A stretch of DNA of 64,000 bases from Ahaetulla prasina (Eukaryota > Chordata > Lepidosauria > Squamata > Colubridae): the NCBI RefSeq assembly GCF_028640845.1, contig NC_080541.1, forward strand, positions 143,672,464-143,736,463, read 5' to 3'. The notes under the pieces are model-generated. The model was not told the origin of the DNA. It did not search any database and saw nothing but the letters and a program-made list of their open reading frames with translations. A program made the translations under genes and the position numbers. Position 1 is the stretch's first letter. Each line of letters opens with the position of its first letter. This document shows, one piece after another, positions 52,960 through 64,000 of this stretch.

Positions 52960-53360
52960 TACAGCAACAAGGACCATAGCTTTAAAAATTATCAAAGACA
53001 GAAATGGTCAGGTTTGACAAGAGACGATGAAATAAATGTTTGCAAGTTTTGTATGGATGATGAAATACAGCAAGTAGATGAAGTACTTTGGTACATTGTT
53101 CACCACTGAATGGGAAAATGAAGGCAGGAATATTACAAGATACAAATCTTGGAATAAAGGTTTGTGTGATTTGCTACCAAAAAAAAAAAGAAAGAAATTT
53201 TCTTTGTCAAAAGAGGAGAAAGTGATTGTATATCAAAGCATGGTTTCACCCACTTGGTTTCTATGGAAGTGCTGAGTGTGTCAACATAAGTTGTATGGAG
53301 TACTTAAGAAGCCTGTGTGGTAAAAGATAAGTTAAAAACGAATTGGTACTGAATCCATGT
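52960..53360 (+). mobile_element. Non-LTR retrotransposon ORF remnant
   Basis: Plus strand reads QQVDEV then KYFGTLFTTEWENEG, VIVYQSMVSPT, the pattern of a KYLG..T..G region and SVYKS..VPT block after the RT of several non-LTR elements, with a frame change between 53085 and 53095. Confidence 0.6.
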
Positions 53361-53427
53361 CACTTGAATGCAAAATGGGTGACCAATACAGAAGTTTTGG
53401 ATGGAGTAGATTAGACCTTGAACAAGG

Positions 53428-53462
53428 TAGATAGATAGATAGATAGATGATTGATAGATATG
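53428..53462 (+). repeat. (ATAG)n microsatellite
   Basis: Short run of TAGA units. Confidence 0.85.
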
Positions 53463-53474
53463 ATAGAAGCAAGG

Positions 53475-53690
53475 TTGATGTCAGGTTCCAAGAGCCAAGA
53501 ATGACACATTATTGTTGTTTGCTTGCAAACAGAATCTTGCCAGACTAAAGCAACTATCAGTATGACTATAGATATACTGTGAACTGCTAAGGAAGGTTCA
53601 TTTTTCCCCTCTTCCTGCCTACCAGACATTCCAAGCTTCGCTGACTCTTTGTCCTCTGGGAAGCAGCCCCTCCCTCTTGTGACAACAGAC
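53475..53690 (-). repeat. LTR fragment
   Basis: TGTCAGGTTCCAAGAGCC, AAGAATGACACATTATTG, GAATCTTGCCAGACTAAAG and TACTGTGAACTGC align with 21773-21920; no partner LTR nearby. Confidence 0.55.
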
Positions 53691-53699
53691 TAGATTCTA

Positions 53700-54412
53700 C
53701 CACAGTTGAGTTACAAGGACAGAACTATATCGAAAGCTTGTCCCTACTTGCATTTACCTAAGGTACAAATATGCACTAAAATCATGTTTAAGAAGTGGTC
53801 AAACAACAGTTGGCAGGCAGGAGGTGGCATTGTGCAGCTAAGCAGCAAAGAGAGACCAGTTCTTGCATCCCGCTCCCTGCCCATCAATTGTTGTTCAGCC
53901 TGTTTTTGAAGAGTGGCGTAGTGTTTTTCAAACATGAGTTCACAGTTATTCTGAAGAGAACCAAGCCTGGGTTCAGAAGCGGCTCCAACACAGCTGACTA
54001 TTGTGCTGCGTTTGGCAGAAAGTTGCACCACCATTTAGTATTGCCTTGGAGATTGGGCGATTCACAACTCTTTCTTTGCCCACCGCTCCCAACCCTGGCA
54101 GTAGAATCCCGAGGGAGGTGGCGCAGAGGGGTAGTTCTGACAGATGTCTAAACATGTGGGCCTTGTCATTTGTCAAAATACCACCGGTCACAACGGTACT
54201 GAGTTTGATAGATAGTTTGCTCACCTTCTGGTGGCCTTACAATGGAAATGAGGACATCTCCTCCAGCTACAATCTGGAGGCGATTGTGATTGGCATTAGG
54301 GACAGAGGTGTATTAGTTTTTAGTTTTTATGGTATCTCACAGATGGCAAGTACCTTTTTTTCTGAGCTGTGGGGAAGAGGAGTAGTGAATGGGGTTGGTG
54401 TATATTTTATTG
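53700..54412. other. Intergenic, unidentified
   Basis: Moderately GC-rich with overlapping frames on both strands (53744-54603), none with a recognisable domain; could be an unknown repeat. Confidence 0.35.
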
Positions 54413-54413
54413 A

Positions 54414-54478
54414 TTTCCTTCTTTCCTTCCTTCCTCCCTCCCTCCCTTCCTCCCTCCCTCCTTCCCTCCTTCCCTCCC

Positions 54479-54525
<47 letters not shown>

Positions 54526-54546
54526 CTTTCTTTCTTTCTTTCTTCC
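54414..54546 (+). repeat. Polypyrimidine (TTCC/TTTC) tract
   Basis: About 130 bases with only C and T on this strand: TTCC and CTCC units, then about 15 TTTC units. Confidence 0.95.
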
Positions 54547-54559
54547 CGCTTCTTGCCCT

Positions 54560-56060
54560 TTCTCTACTTTTTGTGTAACATTATTCACCTTGAAAGGGGA
54601 TAGCGGGACGGGCATGTCTCCATGTATATCTCTTTTATCTCTTTTATCTCTTGCCAGGACCTGTTTCTAGCTTCCCAAGTGGATCTCCAGGAATTCGGTG
54701 GTTGCTCTGTTGAAGTCTGTTCCCTGCGGTTTGGGAAGACACCATTAATAGTACTAAAGATCTATAGGAAGATGATATCCATTGTCTTTAATTAAACTGG
54801 GAATTTCTACTTGCTGTGAGTACTCTAGTGATATATATGGATAAATAACTGTTAGTTGCTTGCCATAAATATTGTGTTTCAAAACAGCAGGATGCTTGAG
54901 CTTCCTGCTTCTTTTCAGAGAAATGAAAACAGTAATAATTTTTAACTAGAGTTGGCGTATCTGAATTAAATCCAGTAATGGTTGTTTTCTAAACAAGCAT
55001 TATTAGTGCGCCCAGAATAAAGTGTTTGGTTCTGTGTAGTTTTCACAAAGTATGATTCTTTAGTTTCATTAGTTTATTTGCAGAATATTACAAAATGTTT
55101 GCAAAGTGAATTATTAATTGAATGTCTGCCGTGTATTTAAAGAGGACAAATCTATTTGCCAACATGATCAAGGGGAGAGTTTTAATGTGGTTTTTATCTG
55201 TCAAACACGTTTTACGTAACTGCTTCTGTTTCTAATCACAGAGGACAGTGTTTTATGAAAATCACCTAGTCGCTAATCGTTCTAGCATTCAGACAACGCT
55301 AAAAGACTGCTCAAGCTGGAGTTTTGCAGCTTGTTTTTAGCCTTGTAAAGTCTTTTGACTTACTGTAGAAAATGAGAGGCTTCAGGTTCAGGAATATAGC
55401 CCCTGAGTGCAAGGACTTCTTGTGATGGGACCAGTCAGTTCCAGCTCTGAGTAAAAGTTTTAGGGTATGGTCAAAAAAGATAAGGTAGGGACCATAATCC
55501 TGCACATGAAGTTCTGCATGGTTTTTTTTAATATGTAATATGTGATCAGATAGAATCTGATAAATCATACCATTGTGGTTATTGACCATATCCTGAAAAT
55601 TAGCCTGAATGGTTTAATATTGATTGCTTGAGGATTCCACAGTGTATTTTTGTATCAGTATGGCTCTATAGTTCCCTTTGAATGTACACACAAGAAAGGT
55701 TGTAACATTTAGCACTTAAAGTATAGGGCTGTGTACCACTCGGGATTCAAATGGCAAAAAGTGCATTGGATTGAGGATGTGAAGATACTCATCTAGCGCC
55801 TACTGCAAAATCTTAAAGCAACCACAACTTACAACACTTTACTCCAGAAGTGCCTGGCTATCCTCTTGTAATAGTATGTGAGAATAACCTTGGGAGACGG
55901 GAGAAAAATCCAGAGCCAGGGCATTGAAGTTGTTTTTATTTATGCCTAAAGTTACCCATGTGTTCAAAGATTTTTAACTCAGGATAGCTGAGGATTTTTT
56001 GTAATATATAAACAGACATAAGTCAACCATTGTTTATGATGTGTGCCTGGACAACATGTC
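54560..56060 (+). other. Intergenic, nothing recognised
   Basis: Single-copy-looking, AT-rich; the part 54940-55330 lacks any repeat I know. Confidence 0.4.
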
Positions 56061-56068
56061 CTTTGTAT

Positions 56069-56353
56069 CAGTGGTGAAATCCAATTTTTTTTACTACTGG
56101 TTCTGTGGGTGTGGTTTGGTGGGCGTGGCATGGAAAGGATACTGTAAAATCCCCATTCCCACCCCACTCCAGGGGAATGATACTGCAAAATCCCCATTCC
56201 CACCCCACTCCTGGGAGAAAGATATTGCAAAATCTCCATTCCCACCCCACTCTGGGACCAGCCAGAGATGTTTTTTGCCGGTTCTCCGAACGACTCACAA
56301 TCTCTGCTACCGGTTCTCCAGAACCTCTCAGAACTTGTTGGATTTCACCCCTG
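56069..56353. mobile_element. hAT MITE (TACTGGTTCTGTGGGCGTGGC family), copy 3
   Basis: CAGTGGTGAAATCCAA... to ...TTGGATTTCACCCCTG; flanking octamers CTTTGTAT and CATTGAGA do not match, so older or rearranged. Confidence 0.88.
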
Positions 56354-56849
56354 CATTGAGACGTCCATACTGGATATTGGCAGCAATAATTACACTTCTG
56401 TCATATACTGAACCCCTCTAGTTTTGTGCGTTGCACACGGCAGTCTCTATGGTTAATTTGTAAGTTCAGTGTGATAGAAAGAGAACCGCTGAATGAAGAA
56501 GTTGACAGGAAAGACCATTCCATAGTTGACTTTACATGAGGAAGGGTAGAAACCATTCTTTCCTAATTATTTCTGGTTTCTTGTTCAGAGAAGTTCTGAC
56601 ATTATTAGTGATAATCTCATCTCTATTTTGTCTGCATATATAGCTTTACTGAAAAAGCAGGACTTTGGTTCTTGCTCTGCTCTTTGCCTTAGCCAGCTAA
56701 ATTCACCCTGCCCTTGTTTCATCTTTTTGGTATACTGCAATAATCCCAAGCCAAGACTTTTTAGGTGCAGTTTGTTGAACAAGCCACAATAATTCTCATA
56801 AACACAGACAACACACACACGCACGCACACTCTCACACACAGAGTCCTT

Positions 56850-57060
56850 GCTTGCCAACTGCCTTGTTAATGACCTTTTGAAATGACAGTGAAAAAAAAA
56901 AAACCTTTGTGACCAATCCTCACATTTACAACTGATGCAGAATCCCATGGTCATGTGAACGCCATTCACAACCAGTGTACATTTACAATCGTTGCAGCAT
57001 CCCATGGACACATGAACACCATTTGTGTACATCGCAACAATCCGAGTTCATGGAGAAGGC
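56850..57060. repeat. Mariner-type MITE fragment
   Basis: CCTTGCTTGCCAACTGCCTT, ACAACTGATGCAGAATCCC and GTTGCAGCATCCCATGG phrases of the family. Confidence 0.55.
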
Positions 57061-57069
57061 AGAAATGAT

Positions 57070-58360
57070 ATTGTAAGTTGGGGACACGGTGCGTTTTGTT
57101 TAACAGCTGAAGGGAAAGTAAGGTATAAGCCTGACTTGGTCACATGATGTTTTGCTTAGTGACTGCATCCCTTACAGTGGAATTGTGGGCTCCCAGTTGT
57201 GGTCGTTAATGAAGCATATCTCCACAAGGATAGTGTAAATGATTGTATGTCTGATAGCATCATCATACAAATGCCATAACTTACATGCTTCCACTAGCTA
57301 ACAGGGTGCAAGTACATAGTGGCTTTAGTGATGATGTCATCATTCACATATTATTTCTGCATCCTTCTGATTTTCTGTGAACACTGTTGTGGCACAGCTG
57401 CGCAATATTAGAAGTACAATGGCCTTTACTTTTTACTGCACAGGCTGCTGATTTTTTTAAACAAAACTTTTCCCCAAACATTTATCTAGTATATAATTAT
57501 ATAAAAATTGAAGTTCTTTGAGTGGCTATTAAATAGTATTTTAATTGAGTTGACAAAATTGCTTTTGGCTTGCATTAAAAGTCATTAGTATCTTATTTCT
57601 GGTAACAAAATATAATCAATGTTAAATTCTAAAATGTAACCAAAGAAGGCTGTATTTTTATTAACTGCAGAAAGATAATGAATCTGCTCTATATAAAGAT
57701 TTGGACTAAATCTTCTGAGATGTCGGGGATGGTGTTTTAATTAAGATAATCCTTATTTGCATCTAACAAACACTATTGCTACTTAGAAATTTAAGACTTT
57801 AGTGAGGCATATTAGTACATTACCTAAACAAATCTAATAGTGACTTAATACTTGTATTTGAAGTAGCAATCTGTCATAAATTAACCACATTTGCATAGTA
57901 AATGTACAGGTTGTTATTCCTTGTAGAGTTTTATATAATTAAGGGACAAGTAAGCCTTAACATTAATAATTTTAATAGTGGAAGGGAACTAAATTGTAGT
58001 GTTAAAATAGTCCTAACTTTAAACAGAAGTAATTTTTCAGACTTGGAGAATAATATTAGATGAAAAATCTGAGTCCATAAAGCTTAGCGTAGGTGAGAGA
58101 AAATATCTTTGTAAGATGAAACATCTCCATCTCTAATTATTTCATTGCCAGAATTGATAGAAGTCTGAGCTTTTTAACCATCCCTTTTGCATTTAGAATG
58201 AGAGTCACATTTAGAATGGGAGTTGCATTGTCCATTGGCCAAGTGTGTAACTTGTTTAGGGTTCTGTAAATCACTATTTCTATGTCACTGGCCTTCTGGA
58301 CATCACCACAAATTAGATAGATTTTAGGGATCAGAGTATAGCAAAGTTATGATAATAGCT
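57070..58360 (+). other. Intergenic, nothing recognised
   Basis: AT-rich with no repeat identified, especially 57480-58060. Confidence 0.4.
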
Positions 58361-58367
58361 TCCATAC

Positions 58368-58944
58368 TCTTCGTTTAGTGACCACAAATGGGACTGGCAA
58401 CTTCATTCCTAACTAATGCAGTTGCTTAGCAAAACATTAAGTGACTGCAATAGATTCATGATTTTCTTTTTTCCCCCTTGAAGATGTTTTGCTTCTTATC
58501 CAAGAAGCTTCTTCAGTTCGGACTGAAGAAGCTTCTTGGTTGAGCAGTGAAACGTCTTCAAGAAAAAAACAAAGAAAGTCCAGTTGCCTTTTGAAAAAGC
58601 ACTTTTGGGACAACCATCACCTGGATGACTGAGAATCTCCATAGACATTTACAATGTGACTTCCCATCTGGTCATTAAGCAAGATATCACAAGACCCCAA
58701 TTTGTGATTTCTTTACTGGCTTCTCTATTGACTCTGCTTGTTGGAAGCTAGCTGTGAAGTGCATAAATGTTGATCATATAATCACAGTATGCTGCAGTAA
58801 TCATAAATGCCTGCCAGTTGCAGAAGTCCTGAATGTTGTTCATGTGACTGTGGACACTGAAGGTCGTAAAAGTGAGGACTGGTTTGTAAGGTTACTTTTT
58901 TAACATCGTTGTGAACTTGGCAGTTGTTAAGCAAGGTTTACCTG
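58368..58944. mobile_element. Old mariner-type MITE split by an L2-like fragment
   Basis: TCGTTTAGTGACCACAAATG... to ...CAAGGTTTACCTG. Between 58480 and 58635 an L2-type 3' end interrupts the body. Confidence 0.7.
58480..58635 (+). repeat. L2-type LINE 3' fragment, nested
   Basis: GAAGCTTCTTGGTTGAGCAG, GTCCAGTTGCCTTTTG, CTGGATGACTGAGAATCTCC; left part also forms an inverted repeat AAGAAGCTTCTTCAG/CTGAAGAAGCTTCTT. Confidence 0.65.
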
Positions 58945-59124
58945 TAGAAACTAGAATTTTCTTTACTTGATATTTGTAAGGATTTAAACATGCAGATTCT
59001 TGGACTCTCATATACACCTGAAATAATGTTGGAAGAAGCAACATATTCCCATTGAGCATTTCAGTATTTTAAAGGCATTCTTACAGTTTCTTCAGGATCT
59101 TCTTTTGAAATGGGAAATAGATTA

Positions 59125-59570
59125 CAGATAGTCCTGGCTTAGTGACCACTCGTTCAATGACCATTTGAAGTTGCAGTGACATGCAATGCAGTCACACTGA
59201 GCGAGGAGACTTATGACTGGTCCTCATTGTTGTGATTGTCACAGCATCCCTGTGATCACATGATCACAATTCAGGTGCTTGACAACTGGCTTGCAATTAC
59301 AACGGTTGCAGCATCCCATGGTTGCATGATGGCCATTTGCAATTTTCACTTCCAGCAAGCAAAGTCATTGGGGAAGCCAGCAGGAAGTTGCAAATGGTAA
59401 CTATATGACATTGTATTAACAACTGTGTGGGGTTTGCTCATTGACTGCAACTGGAATCTCCACAACTATTATCGTAGTTGGCATGGTCATAAGATGCCAT
59501 GCTTTATGACTGCATTACTTAGTCGAGTTGCTGGTCCCAATTTCCGTTGTTAACCAAGGGACTACTTGTT
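59125..59570. mobile_element. Old mariner-type MITE
   Basis: CAGATAGTCCTGGCTTAGTG... to ...AACCAAGGGACTACTTG; TA on the left. Confidence 0.7.
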
Positions 59571-59724
59571 ACTTTCTTTTTTAGTTAAGGATTTTACATT
59601 AAGTAAAAGAGAAATCTAAACAAAAAGAAAAAAGGAGGAAAGGAAAAAAATGCAAGAAAAGATATAAGCTAAAGTTATGTAATACAATGACTTTTGACCT
59701 TCCCTTCCCTTTCAGTATCAATGG

Positions 59725-59825
59725 AAGAGAATATTTATAGCTCAGGGTAAACCTGTGGGATTCTTGGTGCTCTCTGACCTTGGTTGTTCTCTTGCAGATA
59801 TTTTATTACCCAGCTAGTTAGATAG
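59725..59825. repeat. LINE 3' UTR fragment
   Basis: AGAATATTTATAGCTCAGGG and TTTTATTACCCAGCTAG, same as 19985-20200. Confidence 0.5.
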
Positions 59826-59829
59826 TTAC

Positions 59830-61470
59830 AGTTTCAATTGTACTTTTACACAACCTTACAGCACTTGCAAAGATGTTTTGCTAACACATAAACAGATCTG
59901 AAATACAATCTACTTCATCAATGCCCTGCTAATTGTAGGCCATGGAGAATGAATGGAAAATACAAGAAGCTTAGGGAGAAAGTTTTCTGCATTGTGGAGG
60001 TTTTTTATAAATGTATCATTGAGTGGTAGTAGCATGAAACAAATGTATAGTGAAATAGGCTTAGATTTAGGTTATCATCGTGCCGTTCTTAGTTAAGTAA
60101 TACTGTTGTCTAGAAAGATCTTAAATATGCAGGTGAACAACTCCAGTTTTGCATTTCTTTTTTTCCAGGGCTCTAGCAACTTCATTGGTTATGAATTATG
60201 TGATGCACATTCATAATGATATATTAGCACTTTTTAAAAGATCCAAATGTAATCTCTGTAAAGTAACATTTTTAAATTTCATTTTATTACTCATGCTGCA
60301 TCAATCAGAAATTGACTCCCCCTCCCGCCTCTCGGACAGTAATAAAAAGGAACACTTTCCATTATGAAGATCCAAGTTTTGTGCAATTCATGATTTACAT
60401 TATATTGCTTTTCAAGATTTTAATTGCCAAATTAAAATATTCAATATGTTGACTACTTTGAGTGGAACAGAAAGTCTTACCTTTTTTTAAAAAAATAATA
60501 ATTTAAAGGAATAAAGCAAACCAAAAGCTCATAGTTAATGGAAATTAAAAAAAGAAAGATCATTTTTTAATTTGTGCCTTGTAGGAAGACCTGAGCTGTC
60601 AAGGTCAGCAATTTGCAAAGTTTACGGAGTTACATGACAAATCCGTCTGTTGAGAGAAGTTGAAACAAGAGTTGCAAGTCTAATCATGTGAGTCAGAGGG
60701 TTAGGTCTCCGGGTCCATTCAGAATTTCTTTGAACTCTTGGCTGAATGCATTGACGGTTTTCCATTAGCAATGAATTATGGTTGTAATTTCATTAATTTC
60801 TTCACCTCTCTAAAGATATGTTAGTATGAGTTGCTTAACCGAGCATCAAAGGAACCATTGCATTTAACCTTTAGTCTTTTACTGTGTAACCAGGACCAGT
60901 TAAGAAGTAAATTAGTGTAACATCCTTAAAAAATTACTTTAGATAAGCAGTGAACATAATTTTTGTGTGTCTTTAATTTAATAGGGGTTTATGGTTCTGT
61001 GCAAAACCATTCACGTTACCTCTGACCCTAGGGAAATGGTTCCTACCCCCCCCTTTCTCAGTTTGTATAATTTGGTGTCTAATAATCTGCTGCCTGTTAA
61101 ATTTAGCACAGTCTTGATTAATGAATTGTGATGAACCAATACATTCATTTATAAGTTGGGTCTAATACTTTGAAAGGCTCTATCAGTGCTTGTAGTTATT
61201 AATGCAAATGCTCCAGAGACAAGGGCTGTCAGTTGAGAAGAAAGAAACATACCTATAAAATATATCTTTATTCAAGCACTGACGGTTGACCAGCGGTGCA
61301 CCTTGGCTGCTAATGGACAGGAGTTTCATGTAAAGAAATTTAAGTTGCAGATGGCATATTACATTACATTGAATGAAACAGAAACACCAACTTGCCTCTA
61401 GACCAGGAACAACTGATAAAAGGGGTAACTTCAAGCAGAAAATTTACAGCATAGGAGATGCTTCTCCTGA
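59830..61470 (+). other. Intergenic, nothing recognised
   Basis: No repeat or gene identified; 60580-61180 is notably free of known elements. Confidence 0.4.
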
Positions 61471-61479
61471 TTTACAGTT

Positions 61480-61920
61480 TGAATATATTGGTAATTATGG
61501 TCCAAAACATCTGGATGCCAATTTCTGGGGTAAAGACACTGTTGGAGATTATTTTTATTTATTTATTTATTAAATTTGTATGCTGCTTATTTAGCCAAGG
61601 AACGACTCGAAGCAGCTTACAACCAAGTAAAACCAGCAAGATAAAACACGAAACTATTAAAATAATAAATATTAACATTAAAATTGACCAAAATCATCAA
61701 ATGATGGAGAAGAAGGGAGCAAGAATGTGCATGGGTGGAAGTGGAGTTATGATCCAAAGTATCTGGAGGACATCTGGTGGTGGGTAAAGACAGTGTTGGA
61801 AATTATGTTCCAAAACATCTGGAGAACATCAAGTTGGGATAAAGATGGTGTTGGGTGTTATGTCTAAAACATCTGGAGGACATGTGGTTGGGACAAAGAC
61901 AATGTGGTGACCCAAACAAC
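61480..61920 (+). repeat. ~60-bp degenerate tandem repeat interrupted by a LINE tail
   Basis: ATTATGGTCCAAAACATCTGG near 61493, then related units at about 61747, 61806 and 61861 with CATCTGGAGGACAT and GGGTAAAGACAGTGTTGG. Positions 61550-61690 hold a LINE-like 3' end (minus; TTTATTTATTTATT, GCAGCTTACAACCAAG). Confidence 0.7.
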
Positions 61921-61924
61921 TGAG

Positions 61925-62920
61925 CCTTGGAATAACTACAGGTGGTATGGTTTCAACTTGTTGCATTCTTCTTTCACCTTTCTTTTTCATATTCTAAATC
62001 AAGGTTCCATTTACTGCTACTTTCTCATTTCTTAGACACTCATTTTGTGCATCTGGACATTGCTGGAGAAAATCCATTGTGATGGGCAAATTATCTGCTT
62101 GATCATTTATCCTCCAGGAGTCCAAGAGTTTTTTAAGTGCAAGGTAAAAGTCACCGTTGACTCTCGTATGACTTGTACAAAATTTCCATGCAATTATATC
62201 ATACAGCTTTAGTTTTCTTCTTAGTTTTCTTCTGAGAAGCCGGCTAATTTATGCTTACCTTTGGCAGCATTCAGAGTAGCAGATCTTACTAGATGTTGTA
62301 ATTAATATTGTGGATTCTATGTAATGAATTGAATATGTTAATTGAGAGTATTGCAATTACTAAACTTTTACTAAATTCTGCTGCTGATTTGCCAGATACC
62401 TATGATAAATTCTAAATCCTAAATTCTAGTTCTCTGAAGATCTATTTCTGATTTTTTTTTCTATATTAAATTTCTGTCATGGAGAATGACAAGCCTGTTG
62501 GAAATGGATGAGATTAAAACTTGACAATAATGTTTACTAAGACTGACATGAGTCATAGAGTGATGTCATAAATCAGTACATCTATCAAATCCACCAAGAT
62601 GAGGCATAATATCAAAGAAGACAAGTGAAAGCACAGAGGGTTTCATTTTCTACCCCCCCCCCAAAAAAAGCTCCTTCCATCTGCGTGCAAATATTGCTTT
62701 GCAGGAGAAGGAAATTTTGTGACAAGTATTTATGGGTAGCATGGCTACTTCTGTGTGTGGGAGTTGCTAGAACTCACTTCTGGGATTTAGAGTTAGAGCA
62801 ATGGAGATGAAACTCTAGGTTAAAAACTCTTTTGTCCAATACTTTAAATGAGATGAGATCCCAAGAGCTATATCAGATGGAACAGTAAAAGTTTTGTCAC
62901 TAAATATTATACTACAGGTA
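61925..62920 (+). other. Intergenic, nothing recognised
   Basis: No repeat or gene identified. Confidence 0.4.
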
Positions 62921-62924
62921 GTCC

Positions 62925-63305
62925 TCAACTTACAACAGTTTGTTTAGTGACCGTTCAAACAGGACTAAAAAATGGGACTGATGACTATTTTTCACAGTTA
63001 CGACCTTTGCTGCATCCCCATGATCATGTGATCAAAATTCAGATGCTTGGCAGCTGGTTCATAGTTATGACTGTTGCTGTGTCCCAAGGTCGTGTGATCC
63101 CCTTTTGTGACCTTCTGACAAGCAAAGTCAATGGGGAAGCCAGATTCACATAACAACCGCCTTACTAACTTATCAACTCCAGTGATCCACTTAACAACTG
63201 TGGCAAGAAATGTCGTAAAATGGGGCAAGACTCACTTAAAACAAATGTCTGGCTTAACAACAGAATTTTTGGGCTTAATTGTGGTCATAACTGGAGGACT
63301 ACATG
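62925..63305. mobile_element. Mariner-type MITE
   Basis: TA, CAGGTAGTCCTCAACTTAC... to ...ACTGGAGGACTACATG, TA. The most complete uninterrupted copy in the window. Confidence 0.88.
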
Positions 63306-63550
63306 TAGTCTTGAAACTTCCTTTTGTTTTTTTGAAACTTCCTTTTGTTTTATCAATATTTTGTCTTGGATTATAATGGGCAATCATTCAAGCCCTGGGC
63401 ATGCAGAGCTAATCACCCACCACCGCATAGCAATATTTTAAAATAAACATTCAAATGTAGTAAATAGGTTACATTTCTATTTTTATATATATAAAAAAAC
63501 CTGCCTGATTTTCGCTTATCGCTCCTGGCCCTATGAAGCCTTTCTCTTTC

Positions 63551-63999
63551 TGTAGGACAAATTACGCCGAGGCTCGAGTGAGGCGATTCCAGTAATTGAT
63601 AAACCAGGATTCAAGATAGGGGCATCCCTGCTGGGAGTTTTATTGTATTTGGGCCAGAGCAAGAAGTATTCAAAGAGCAGAAGGAGAAAGAAGAACAGGA
63701 ATGAATGGGAGATCACAAATAACACTTTGGCTTCAAAGTATCCATTTTAGATGCTGTGATACCAAGTCAGGCTTAACAATGTTATTTTTTTTTAAGTTGG
63801 CTAAATAGAGCTGTTTGAAATTCTAAGGACGGAACTTAGTCTTTTTAGTCAAATCTATTTAGCTTGTGTTCAGCAATTCCCTTTCCCCTCTCATTCATCT
63901 AATCCCCAGGTATACTAGCTTTAAAAGGCGTTATTAGGAGTGCCCCAATCTAGTTAGCACTCCCTCCCTCAGTGCTGAGGTAGCAGCTCTACCCAGACA
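63551..63999 (-). repeat. Candidate LTR at window edge
   Basis: Starts TGTAGGACAAATTACG and ends CCCAGACA. On the minus strand there is an AATAAA (plus TTTATT at 63638-63643) and a TTTAAAGC near 63921. The right flank is outside the window, so the duplication cannot be tested. Confidence 0.3.
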
Positions 64000-64000
64000 T

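Noticed and set aside
54337..54670. Frames of repeated FLSF / KKERKKERK
   Set aside because: Translation of the polypyrimidine tract.
63540..63640. Exon preceded by a pyrimidine tract and AG at 63555
   Set aside because: Frame after it has no recognisable protein; a candidate LTR start explains the TGTAGG better.

Overview
This is vertebrate nuclear DNA, almost certainly from a squamate reptile and most likely an advanced snake. Three signs support this. LINE 3' ends of the snake CR1-L3 (Snake1) type run straight into (ATTCT)n microsatellites. Sauria-type and other squamate tRNA-derived SINEs are present. Hundreds-of-bases hAT and Tc1/mariner-like MITEs recur throughout. Nothing suggests a prokaryote, plasmid or phage.

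The only host protein-coding gene I can support is RWDD3 (RSUME), on the + strand in four exons: 8475-8559, 30337-30824, 35516-35631 and 35734-35848. The joined frame is open for 267 codons, the length I recall for human RWDD3. All splice sites are GT/AG and an ATTAAA poly(A) signal lies at 36187. A GC-rich promoter lies at about 8270-8475. Intron 1 (21.8 kb) and intron 2 (4.7 kb) are filled with transposons; intron 3 is 102 bp.

Layout. 1-4529: a young Gypsy-class LTR retrotransposon on the - strand, its 3' LTR cut by the window start. 4530-8270: non-genic DNA with MITEs, SINE tails and a CR1-L3 fragment. 8270-36210: RWDD3 and its introns, which hold two CR1-like fragments, a 2.1 kb hAT-type element with a GC-rich tandem array, a solo LTR with perfect target duplications, SINEs, and several elements nested in one another. 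36210-64000: intergenic DNA with hAT and mariner MITEs, LINE and SINE fragments, a decayed Ty1/copia integrase fragment (about 48.9-50.0 kb), and a candidate LTR at the right edge. In vertebrates such as human this side of RWDD3 is gene-poor, which fits.

The most informative observations are insertion footprints read directly from sequence. At least ten hAT-type insertions have perfect or near-perfect 8-bp target duplications; several sit inside older elements, giving relative ages. I saw no previously undescribed gene system. The least ordinary items are the nearly intact Gypsy element, the hAT element carrying about ten ~90-bp hairpin-containing repeats, and the copia remnant.
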